Part shown: piece after piece, positions 1 through 5,079 of the stretch
How positions within the stretch are numbered: the stretch's first letter is position 1
How the letters are laid out: each line of letters starts with the position of its first letter
From: Candidatus Egerieicola pullicola
Lineage (GTDB): Bacteria; Bacillota; Clostridia; Oscillospirales; Ruminococcaceae
DNA: 5,522 bases
Assembly: GCA_018712465.1 (NCBI GenBank)
Contig: DVGY01000104.1
Span: forward strand, 1-5,522
Direction of reading: 5' to 3'
Program-made: the position numbers and the translations under genes
Notes under the pieces: model-generated
Database searches by the model: none
What the model was told of the DNA's origin: nothing
What the model saw: the letters and a program-made list of their open reading frames with translations, nothing else

Positions 1-295
<295 letters not shown>

Positions 296-303
<8 letters not shown>

Positions 304-314
304 TCAAGTCAAGC
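296..314 (+). repeat. Inverted repeat across the 23S rRNA 3' end
   Basis: GCTTGAC (296-302) and GTCAAGC (308-314) form a perfect 7-bp inverted repeat with the 5-base loop CTCAA. The left arm is the mature 3' strand of 23S helix 1. The right arm, in the spacer, has the sequence expected of the 23S 5' strand. It may be a precursor structure or a processing signal; this role is inferred. Confidence 0.55.
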
Positions 315-353
315 GAAACACAATGCAAGTGCAAAGGTTCGTTGTTCAGTTTT

Positions 354-380
354 GAAGGTCCTAGTAAAGGAACTTCTTTT
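354..380 (+). other. Spacer hairpin before tRNA-Lys (possible processing site)
   Basis: In the 23S to tRNA-Lys spacer, GAAG-G-TCC (354-361) can pair with GGA-A-CTTC (369-376) around the loop TAGTAAA, with one G/A mismatch, and is followed by TTTT (377-380). The stem is short. It could be an RNase processing site for the precursor rRNA or a remnant terminator. The TTGTTCAGTTTTGAAGG stretch just before and into it (341-358) resembles, from memory, spacers of Firmicutes rRNA operons. The remaining spacer (315-340) shows nothing else. Confidence 0.3.
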
Positions 381-382
381 AT

Positions 383-459
383 GCACCACTAGCTCAGTTG
401 GTTAGAGCAACTGACTCTTAATCAGTAGGTTCAGGGTTCGACTCCCTGGTGGTGTACCA
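383..459 (+). tRNA. tRNA-Lys (anticodon CUU)
   Basis: A complete 77-base cloverleaf with an encoded CCA end. The acceptor stem is GCACCAC (383-389) with GTGGTGT (449-455), whose first pair is G-U. The discriminator base is A456 and CCA is 457-459. The D stem is GCTC (392-395) with GAGC (405-408). The anticodon stem ACTGA/TCAGT encloses the loop CTCTTAA, giving anticodon CTT at 417-419, which reads the lysine codon AAG. The T stem CAGGG/CCCTG encloses TTCGACT. The gene lies between 23S and 5S, and only one base (T460) separates it from the 5S gene, so it must be cut out of the rRNA precursor. Its processing should help define the 5S 5' end. Confidence 0.96.
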
Positions 460-460
460 T

Positions 461-578
461 AGACGGTGTCGATGGCGGTGAGGATCCACCTGTTCCCATC
501 CCGAACACAGAAGTTAAGCTCACCAGTGTCGACAATACTTGGCTGGCGACGGCCCGGGAAGATAGAGCGACGCCGTCT
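461..578 (+). rRNA. rrf: 5S ribosomal RNA
   Basis: This 118-base gene is bounded by the terminal helix: AGACGGTGTC (461-470) pairs with GACGCCGTCT (569-578), with one G-U. The internal sequence has the conserved 5S core 'cccatcccgaacacagaagttaag' region (about 495-518), matching loops B and C, and the 'ggcccgggaagatag' region of loops D and E (about 551-565). It is complete and of normal length. It directly follows tRNA-Lys and is followed by a terminator-like hairpin. Placing the 5' end at A461 rather than T460 rests on the helix and on the tRNA CCA ending at 459. Confidence 0.96.
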
Positions 579-584
579 CAAATG

Positions 585-630
585 AAATCGAATGCACAGC
601 TAATCACTGTGCTTCGGTTTTATTTTTATC
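585..630 (+). terminator. Terminator-like hairpin after 5S rRNA
   Basis: GCACAG (594-599) pairs with CTGTGC (607-612) around a 7-base loop. The stem extends through CGAA (589-592) with TTCG (613-616), with T593 bulged, and further through AAAT (585-588) with GTTT (617-620, one G-U). A U-rich tract, TTTTATTTTTAT (618-629), follows. This fits an intrinsic terminator for the rRNA operon. Two tRNA genes begin 24 bases later without room for a clear promoter, so it probably ends transcription only in part. Confidence 0.75.
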
Positions 631-652
631 GTGAGCCCTATGGGGGCAACTT

Positions 653-729
653 GGGCCTTTAGCTCAGCTGGTCAGAGCCACCGGCTCATAACCGGTCGGT
701 CCCGGGTTCGAATCCCTGAAGGCCCACCA
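653..729 (+). tRNA. tRNA with CAU anticodon (Ile2 or elongator Met)
   Basis: A 77-base cloverleaf with an encoded CCA (727-729). The acceptor stem is GGGCCTT (653-659) with AAGGCCC (719-725), and the discriminator is A726. The anticodon stem ACCGG/CCGGT encloses the loop CTCATAA, so the anticodon is CAT at 687-689. The paired acceptor start (G1-C72) and the lack of the GGG/CCC anticodon stem exclude initiator tRNA. The GG-CCTTTAGCTCAG opening and CGGCTCATAACCG arm resemble, from memory, clostridial and Bacillus Ile2 tRNAs, whose C34 is changed to lysidine by TilS to read AUA. Elongator Met cannot be excluded. The T stem has one mismatch, C703 against T717. It sits four bases before tRNA-Trp. 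Confidence 0.93.
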
Positions 730-733
730 ATCT

Positions 734-809
734 AGGGGTATAGCTCAGTTGGTAGAGCAGCGGTCTCCAAAACCGCGTGTCGAGTGTTCGAGTCGCTTTG
801 CCCCTGCCA
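734..809 (+). tRNA. tRNA-Trp (anticodon CCA)
   Basis: A complete 76-base cloverleaf with an encoded 3' CCA (807-809). The acceptor stem is AGGGGTA (734-740) with TGCCCCT (799-805), including one T-G pair. The discriminator is G806, the base known to be an identity element for bacterial tryptophanyl-tRNA synthetase. The D stem is GCTC (743-746) with GAGC (755-758). The anticodon stem GCGGT/ACCGC encloses CTCCAAA, giving anticodon CCA at 767-769, which reads UGG. The T stem has two G-U type pairs but is otherwise intact. It lies four bases after the CAU tRNA and directly before a terminator, so it is the last gene of the rRNA/tRNA transcript. Confidence 0.97.
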
Positions 810-810
810 G

Positions 811-860
811 AAAAGCACGAGATTCTTTGCGCGTTCAAAGGTTTTCGTGCTTTTTCTTTT
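811..860 (+). terminator. Intrinsic terminator after tRNA-Trp
   Basis: AAAAGCACGA (811-820) pairs with TCGTGCTTTT (845-854), and a second stem CTTTG (825-829) with CAAAG (836-840) stacks inside it. The run TTTTTCTTTT (851-860) follows. This is a strong rho-independent terminator that ends the rRNA/tRNA operon one base after tRNA-Trp. Confidence 0.88.
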
Positions 861-895
861 ATCTGAGCAACTCATTTCTCTCACCATGTAATGCA

Positions 896-903
896 AGAAG
901 GGA
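896..903 (+). promoter_or_regulatory. Ribosome binding site of the pyridoxamine kinase gene
   Basis: AGAAGGGA ends 6 bases before the ATG at 910 and fixes that start. Only 49 bases lie between the previous terminator and the ATG. I see no convincing promoter there: TGTAAT (887-892) with TGAGCA (864-869) at 17-base spacing would start the transcript inside the binding site. Confidence 0.7.
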
Positions 904-909
904 ACTGCC

Positions 910-1731
910 ATGGGAAAACAAATTTTGCTCATCAACGATCTGCCCGGTTATGGGAAGGTAGCCTTGGCGGCTATGCTGCCGATCCTCTCCCAAATGGGTC
1001 ATCATGTCTTTAATCTCCCTACCGCTTTGGTCTCCAATACCTTGGACTATGGAAAATTCGATATTTTGGAAACCACAGACTATCTTTCCAACACGATTCA
1101 GGTATGGGATCAGCTAGGCTTTTCCTTCGATGCTGTCTCTACCGGGTTTATTGTTTCGGAGCGCCAAGCGCAGCTAGTAGCTGATTACTGTCAGGCTTGC
1201 AAGGACAAAGGCAGCGTGGTGTTTGTGGATCCTATTATGGGAGACGAAGGAAAGCTGTATAATGGCATTACCGAAAAAACGGTGGAGCATATGCGGAAAC
1301 TCATCGGTGCTTCCGACTATATGGTGCCCAATTACACCGAAGCGGTGTATCTGGCTGGAGTGGAGTATCGTCCTCAAGGGGTGAATCTCCAGCAGGCCAA
1401 GGAATTGGTGGACAAACTCCGTGCCCAAGGTGCGGGTTCTGTAGTGATTACCAGTGCTAAGGTAGATGGGCAGGATGCCGTGATTGTCTGTGGTAAGGAC
1501 AGTGATACCCTGGAATTTCTACCCTTTGAAATGCTGCCGGTACGGTTCCCTGGCACCGGTGACATCTTCTCCGCTCTGTTTATGGGACGGATTCTGTCTG
1601 GGGTTTCCTTGAAAGAAAGCACCCAATGCGCGATGGACATTACCAAAAAACTCATTGCCTTGAGCCAGCATCTCCCGGACAAATATAAAGGAATTCCCAT
1701 TGAAAGCTTGTTGGAGGTGCTGCAGTTTTGA
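910..1731 (+). CDS. pdxK: Pyridoxal/pyridoxamine kinase (PdxK/PdxY type)
   Basis: A cytoplasmic kinase of the ribokinase-like fold that phosphorylates vitamin B6 vitamers (pyridoxal, pyridoxamine, pyridoxine) with ATP in PLP salvage. The 273 residues match the family's usual length of about 270-290. Visible family marks are: N-terminal NDLPGYGKVALAA (9-21) and LPTALVSN, equivalent to the substrate-side 'YGhVGN...TvxfSNH' region; VDPIMGDEGK (106-115); PNYTEA (140-145), the 'PNxxE' motif; and PGTGD (214-218), the anion hole with catalytic base D218. The ATG at 910 has a good ribosome binding site. The next gene overlaps the stop by 4 bases, so the two are co-translated. The gene lies directly after the rRNA/tRNA block and 2.6 kb from pdxS-pdxT, which makes PLP de novo. 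Which vitamer is preferred cannot be read from the sequence; a hydroxymethylpyrimidine kinase is a less likely alternative. Confidence 0.93.
   Translation: MGKQILLINDLPGYGKVALAAMLPILSQMGHHVFNLPTALVSNTLDYGKFDILETTDYLSNTIQVWDQLGFSFDAVSTGFIVSERQAQLVADYCQACKDKGSVVFVDPIMGDEGKLYNGITEKTVEHMRKLIGASDYMVPNYTEAVYLAGVEYRPQGVNLQQAKELVDKLRAQGAGSVVITSAKVDGQDAVIVCGKDSDTLEFLPFEMLPVRFPGTGDIFSALFMGRILSGVSLKESTQCAMDITKKLIALSQHLPDKYKGIPIESLLEVLQF
1713..1719 (+). promoter_or_regulatory. Ribosome binding site deciding the TTG start of the 90-residue protein
   Basis: GGAGGTG lies inside the last codons of the kinase gene, 8 to 9 bases before TTG at 1728. In the same frame an in-frame stop (TGA at 1701-1703) lies upstream and no ATG or GTG occurs before the TTG, so this site selects TTG as the start. 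Confidence 0.85.
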
Positions 1732-2000
1732 GCCGTCCTAAGATCCGCATTACTTTGATTGATCGGAAAGGGAATTGTCCCTGTCATCGAGGTCATCAAA
1801 TTGGGGACAGCTACGACTTTGATACCCAGCGTGGACAGCTCTGCCCCATGGCTATGCACGTGGCTTTCCCTTATATCGACATTCTTCGTTATGGCGGAGA
1901 GATTCCTGGCAATCCTCCTGGTACTGCCTTGTTTGCCTGCCCCGATGTGGATACCCTCAATGTGTTCCGCATCCAGCGGGTAGAGGAAAAAGCAGAATAA
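1728..2000 (+). CDS. TIGR04076 family protein of unknown function
   Basis: A 90-residue cytoplasmic protein with no signal peptide or membrane segment. I recognise the TIGR04076 pattern: CPCHRGHQIGD (17-27), then LCPMAMHVAFPYIDILRYGG (38-57), then ACPD (70-73). Four cysteines (17, 19, 39, 71) and three histidines (20, 23, 44) sit in the conserved blocks and could bind a metal, but that is inference. No function is known to me. Translation starts at TTG, sharing TTGA (1728-1731) with the kinase stop codon and using a strong site at 1713-1719. This indicates translational coupling and a shared transcript. A terminator follows 14 bases after the stop. The link with the kinase suggests, but does not show, a role connected with vitamin B6 or cofactor handling. 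Confidence 0.88.
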   Translation: MSRPKIRITLIDRKGNCPCHRGHQIGDSYDFDTQRGQLCPMAMHVAFPYIDILRYGGEIPGNPPGTALFACPDVDTLNVFRIQRVEEKAE

Positions 2001-2013
2001 TTTCAATTTTGTA

Positions 2014-2053
2014 CGGCCTTGGAGTTGGATTCCAAGGCTGTTTTCTTTTCCTT
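2014..2053 (+). terminator. Intrinsic terminator after the kinase/TIGR04076 unit
   Basis: GCCTTGGA (2016-2023) pairs with TCCAAGGC (2031-2038) around a 7-base loop. C2014-G2040 and G2015-T2039 extend the stem. The T-rich tract TGTTTTCTTTTCC (2039-2051) follows, with more T-rich sequence to 2061. It ends the two-gene unit. Confidence 0.9.
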
Positions 2054-2144
2054 TTTTCCTTTGCACCGGCCTTGCCATTCTATCTTTGTTGTTTTTGAAA
2101 AACCATCTAAAATTTATAGAAAATGTAAAAATTATCTTCCCATC

Positions 2145-2173
2145 TTGCTCTTTTTTGTAGAAAGTGCTATGAT
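2145..2173 (+). promoter_or_regulatory. Promoter of the ene-reductase gene (sigma-A type)
   Basis: The -35 box TTGCTC (2145-2150) and -10 box TATGAT (2168-2173) are 17 bases apart, with an extended -10 TGC (2165-2167). Transcription should start near 2180, leaving a leader of about 30 bases. The region just upstream (2097-2138) is very A/T-rich and may act as an UP element. It includes the imperfect palindrome TCTAAAATTTATAGA (2106-2120), a possible operator. Confidence 0.82.
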
Positions 2174-2191
2174 AAAGACAGACAAATTGAT

Positions 2192-2207
2192 AGAAAGGAG
2201 TCTTTCT
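2192..2207 (+). promoter_or_regulatory. Ribosome binding site inside a small hairpin
   Basis: AAAGGAG (2194-2200) ends 8 bases before the ATG at 2209 and supports that start. AGAAAG (2192-2197) can pair with CTTTCT (2202-2207) around the loop GAGT, so part of the site can be hidden in a weak 6-bp stem. A regulatory role is inference. Confidence 0.6.
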
Positions 2208-2208
2208 C

Positions 2209-4209
2209 ATGGATCAGAATTACAAAGTCTTGTTTGAGCCCATGAAGATTGGTCCTGTGGAGGTCAAAAATAAATTTTTCATGGCCCCCATGGCGACAAT
2301 TGTTCATACGGATGAAAACAATTCCTACACCCCTCAAAGCACCGACTACTACGTAGCCCGGGCCAAAGGCGGAGTGGGCCTGATTATCACCGGTGCCAAC
2401 TGGGTGGAAAACACTGTGGAGCCCCACGCCCCCTGTTCTTTCCCCTGTCCCACCAAGTTGCCCATCGAATATGAACATCAGGCGAAGGAACTCACCGACC
2501 GCTGCCACGCTTTTGGCACCAAGGTGTTTTTACAGCTCACCGCTGGTTTGGGGCGGAGCGCACTGCCTAACTTTGTGTCTCCCAAAGACATGGTAGCTCC
2601 CACCGAGATCACCAACCGCTGGCTGCCTAATGTAGTCTGTCGGGAATTAAAGACCGAAGAGATCGAGTCCATCGTCAAGGCCTTCGGACAAGCAGCTTTG
2701 ATCGGCAAGAACAGCGGCTTTGACGGCATTGAAATTCACGCCGTCCATGAAGGCTATCTGTTGGACTGCTTTACCATGACCCTGTTTAATAAGCGTACCG
2801 ATAAATACGGCGGCGACCTCCGGGGACGTCTGCGGTTTGCCTGTGAGATTGTCCAGGAGATTAAAAAGACCTGCGGCGCCGATTTCCCGGTGATTCTGCG
2901 GTTCTCCATTAAGAGTTACATCAAAGCCATCCGTCAGGGCGCCGTTCCGGGAGAATCCTTCCAGGAATTGGGGCGTGACATCGGCGAAGCCCGGGAAGCT
3001 ATCCCGATTTTGGAAGAGGCAGGCTATGATGCCTTCGACTGTGACGCCGGTACCTATGACTCCTGGTATTGGGCCCATCCTCCGATGTATTTCCACAAGG
3101 GCATGTATCTGTCCTTGGTGAAAGAAGTCCGGGATTGCTTCACTAAGCCGGTGTTGGTGGCCGGACGGATGGACAATATGGATATGGCAGTGGAAGCGGT
3201 GAATTCTCACCTCATTGATGGTGTTGGCCTGGGCCGTCCGCTGTTGGCGGATCCGGATTACTGCAATAAGGTTCGTTCGGGTCAATTGGCACAGATTCGT
3301 CCCTGCTTGGGTTGCCACGATGGATGTTTTGGACGTCTGCTGCAATCTGGTTTGGGCAGTTGCGCGGTGAACCCGGAATGTGGACGGGAAGATACCGTTG
3401 GCATCCGTAAAGCGGATCAGAAGAAGAAAGTTGTGGTTGTAGGCGGCGGCCCCGGCGGTCTGGAAGCGGCACGTGTTTCTGCCCTCCGCGGTCACGATGT
3501 CACCTTGCTGGAAGCTAAGGATCAGCTGGGCGGTGCGTTGGTGATTGCTGGTGTGCCGGAATTTAAGGAAGACGACCGGGCCCTGGTTGCCTGGTACACC
3601 GAAGAGCTGAACCGCTTGGGAGTGGACGTCCGCTTGAACACCAAGGCCACCAAGGAAACCATTGCCCAACTGAAGCCGGATACCGTGTTGATGGCAGAAG
3701 GCAGCACTCCGGTGATTCCCAAGATCGACGGTGTGGACAACGCAGTGCTGGCTCAGGATGTAATGCTGGGCAACGTGGAAGCCAAGGACAATATTATCGT
3801 CATCGGCGGCGGTTTGGTGGGCTGTGAGCTCTCCCTGCATCTGGCGCAAAACGGCAAGAAGGTTACCATTGTGGAGGCTCTGCCGGATATTCTCAAGTCC
3901 GGTTCTCCCATGCCTCCTATGAATGAGTTTATGCTTCGTGATTTGCTGGCCTTCCACAAGGTGGAAATCGTAGCGGGCGCCAAGGTCACTGCCATTGCCC
4001 CCGACGGCCTGACCTACGAAAAGGATGGGGAAACCAAGACTCTGTCCGGCGATCAGGTCGTGCTCTCCATCGGCTACCGTTCTACTCACTCTTTATTCGA
4101 TGAACTGAAATACGATTACGCTGAAATCTACAACCTGGGTGATTCCCGGCAGGTCCGCAACATCCGCGGCGCCATCTGGGACGCCTATGAAGTGGCAAGA
4201 AGCTTGTAA
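2209..4209 (+). CDS. NAD(P)H-dependent flavin/iron-sulfur ene-reductase (enoate reductase/BaiCD/FadH family)
   Basis: A 666-residue cytoplasmic oxidoreductase of the Old Yellow Enzyme superfamily, expected to reduce (or form) an activated C=C bond using NAD(P)H. An FMN TIM barrel spans about 5-350: LFEPMKIGPVEVKNKFFMAPM near the N-terminus, EIHAVHEGYLLD (175-186) with H177, H180 and Y183 as active-site candidates, AGR (318-320) and GLGRP (340-344) for FMN. A [4Fe-4S] motif follows with C366, C369, C373 and C385 (spacing CX2CX3CX11C, as in E. coli FadH). The C-terminal half has an FAD-binding GGGPGG (412-417), an NAD(P)-binding GGGLVG (533-538) and a closing GD (644-645). All cofactor motifs are intact. 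HAVHEGYLLD and DAGTYDSWYWAHPPMY (279-294) point to the 2-enoate reductase/BaiCD/BaiH branch rather than plain dienoyl-CoA reductase. The substrate (enoate, bile-acid or steroid enone, flavonoid, other) cannot be read. It has its own promoter and terminator, so it is a single-gene transcript. Confidence 0.93.
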   Translation: MDQNYKVLFEPMKIGPVEVKNKFFMAPMATIVHTDENNSYTPQSTDYYVARAKGGVGLIITGANWVENTVEPHAPCSFPCPTKLPIEYEHQAKELTDRCHAFGTKVFLQLTAGLGRSALPNFVSPKDMVAPTEITNRWLPNVVCRELKTEEIESIVKAFGQAALIGKNSGFDGIEIHAVHEGYLLDCFTMTLFNKRTDKYGGDLRGRLRFACEIVQEIKKTCGADFPVILRFSIKSYIKAIRQGAVPGESFQELGRDIGEAREAIPILEEAGYDAFDCDAGTYDSWYWAHPPMYFHKGMYLSLVKEVRDCFTKPVLVAGRMDNMDMAVEAVNSHLIDGVGLGRPLLADPDYCNKVRSGQLAQIRPCLGCHDGCFGRLLQSGLGSCAVNPECGREDTVGIRKADQKKKVVVVGGGPGGLEAARVSALRGHDVTLLEAKDQLGGALVIAGVPEFKEDDRALVAWYTEELNRLGVDVRLNTKATKETIAQLKPDTVLMAEGSTPVIPKIDGVDNAVLAQDVMLGNVEAKDNIIVIGGGLVGCELSLHLAQNGKKVTIVEALPDILKSGSPMPPMNEFMLRDLLAFHKVEIVAGAKVTAIAPDGLTYEKDGETKTLSGDQVVLSIGYRSTHSLFDELKYDYAEIYNLGDSRQVRNIRGAIWDAYEVARSL

Positions 4210-4221
4210 TCCTAAAAATAG

Positions 4222-4272
4222 AACACCTCGCAGGATCCTGATTACGGACGCCCTGCGGGGTGTTTTCTTTCG
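4222..4272 (+). terminator. Intrinsic terminator after the ene-reductase gene
   Basis: A 13-bp stem pairs 4222-4234 (AACACCTCGCAGG) with 4252-4264 (CCTGCGGGGTGTT), with one T-G pair and a 17-base loop. The tract TTTTCTTT (4263-4270) follows. On the other strand the stem is followed by a TTCTATTTTTAGG tract (4211-4223 read in reverse), so it may also stop - strand transcripts that pass the first terminator. Confidence 0.9.
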
Positions 4273-4288
4273 CTTATATTCTTCTACT

Positions 4289-4337
4289 AAAAGGAAAATC
4301 CCCCGCAGCGGCCCAGGAGGGGGGCAGCCACGGGGGA
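4289..4337 (-). terminator. Intrinsic terminator of the pdxS-pdxT transcript
   Basis: Read on the - strand, TCCCCCG (4337-4331) pairs with CGGGGGA (4305-4299) and is followed by TTTTCCTTTT (4298-4289). The 25-base loop has further C-rich and G-rich tracts (4312-4314 against 4319-4324) that can pair. It lies 32 bases after the pdxT stop. The purine-rich stretch 4338-4369 holds nothing else I can name. Confidence 0.8.
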
Positions 4338-4369
4338 ATGGGGGGAGGTGTTAATTGAGGGAAAAGAAA

Positions 4370-4960
4370 TTAGCGGTATTTGTACTGCTCTATCTGCTGG
4401 GCAAACCAGCGGTGAACTGTTAGGTCCTGAGTAAATTCCGGGTGGAAACTGGTGGCAAGCATATTGTCCTGCTTGGCAGCTACGGCATGCCCGTTGACCT
4501 GACAGATGACCTGAGCTTTTTCCCCCACCGACTCAATCCAGGGAGCGCGGATAAATACCAGCTCCACAGGAGTTTCGCTGATGCCTGTAATGGGAGCGTA
4601 TTGGGTAAAGCTGTCAATCTGCCGCCCGTAAGCGTTGCGCCGCACCGAAAAGTCCATGACCCCCAAATGGGGTTCTTCCCCGATGATTTCCTTCGCCAAA
4701 AGGATTTCCCCGGCACAGGTGCCCCATACCGGCATCCCATCTAAGATCCGCTGCCGCAACGGCTCCATGAGTTCAAAGATGTTCAGCAGTTTTGCGATGG
4801 TAGTGCTTTCCCCGCCGGGAAGGATCAGCCCGTCCACTGCTTGCAGGGCAGGGAGGGTTTTGACCTCCATTGGGGTAACCCCCTCCAGCTGGGAAAGAGC
4901 CTTGATGTGTTCAATTACGGTGCCCTGATAGGACAGCACGCCGATGGTAATGGGTTTCAT
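4370..4960 (-). CDS. pdxT: PLP synthase glutaminase subunit PdxT
   Basis: A class I glutamine amidotransferase subunit that hydrolyses glutamine and passes ammonia to PdxS for PLP synthesis; with PdxS it forms a soluble 12+12 complex. From M1 at 4960 the protein is 196 residues, normal for the family. Visible motifs are PGGEST (48-53), the oxyanion loop; GTCAGEILLA (80-89) with nucleophile C82; RRNAYGRQIDSF (107-118); FIRAP (136-140); and FHPE with H173 and E175 completing the triad. An in-frame ATG seven codons earlier (4981) would give 203 residues. I prefer 4960 because MKPITIGVLSYQG matches the usual PdxT N-terminus and AAAGGA lies 12 bases upstream, while the earlier ATG has no binding site. 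E85 after CAG is, from memory, often a hydrophobic residue in other PdxT. It follows pdxS on the - strand after a gap of about 117 bases. Confidence 0.95.
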   Translation of the reverse strand: MKPITIGVLSYQGTVIEHIKALSQLEGVTPMEVKTLPALQAVDGLILPGGESTTIAKLLNIFELMEPLRQRILDGMPVWGTCAGEILLAKEIIGEEPHLGVMDFSVRRNAYGRQIDSFTQYAPITGISETPVELVFIRAPWIESVGEKAQVICQVNGHAVAAKQDNMLATSFHPEFTQDLTVHRWFAQQIEQYKYR

Positions 4961-5066
4961 GTTGGGAAATCGTCCTTTCATATGGATGGCTTGAAGGAAG
5001 GTGCAGTTTAGAGTACCGGTCTGGTTTCTCTATCTGACTTTGGGGAAAAATCGCCGGAATTCGAGA

Positions 5067-5079
5067 AAGCGTTTCGCTT
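5067..5079 (-). other. Small hairpin at the pdxS stop codon
   Basis: On the - strand AAGCG (5079-5075) and CGCTT (5071-5067) form a 5-bp stem with loop AAA, overlapping the pdxS TAA. No U-run follows, so a full terminator is unlikely. It could be an mRNA end or processing element between pdxS and pdxT. The rest of the 4961-5066 gap shows no clear promoter. Confidence 0.3.

Noticed and set aside
653..729. Initiator tRNA-fMet for the CAU tRNA
   Set aside because: The first acceptor pair is G-C rather than unpaired, and the anticodon stem lacks the three G-C pairs of initiators.
864..892. Possible promoter TGAGCA / TGTAAT (17-base spacing) for the kinase gene
   Set aside because: The -35 box matches only three of six consensus bases, and the transcript would begin inside the ribosome binding site.
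732..961. Small open frames over tRNA-Trp and the following terminator, both strands
   Set aside because: They overlap a tRNA gene and a terminator and have no coding character.
2174..2208. Riboswitch in the ene-reductase leader
   Set aside because: The leader is only about 30 bases long, too short for a known riboswitch class such as FMN or TPP, and shows none of their conserved motifs.
1374..2210. Open frame of 278 codons on the - strand across the kinase end, the TIGR04076 gene and the intergenic region
   Set aside because: It runs through two supported genes, a terminator and a promoter in antisense, and its translation resembles no family I know.
2647..4089. Open frame of 480 codons on the - strand inside the ene-reductase gene
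   Set aside because: It lies wholly antisense to a well-supported conserved gene, its product is His/Gln-rich without recognisable domains, and no ribosome binding site was evident. It is a by-product of codon use in the + strand gene.
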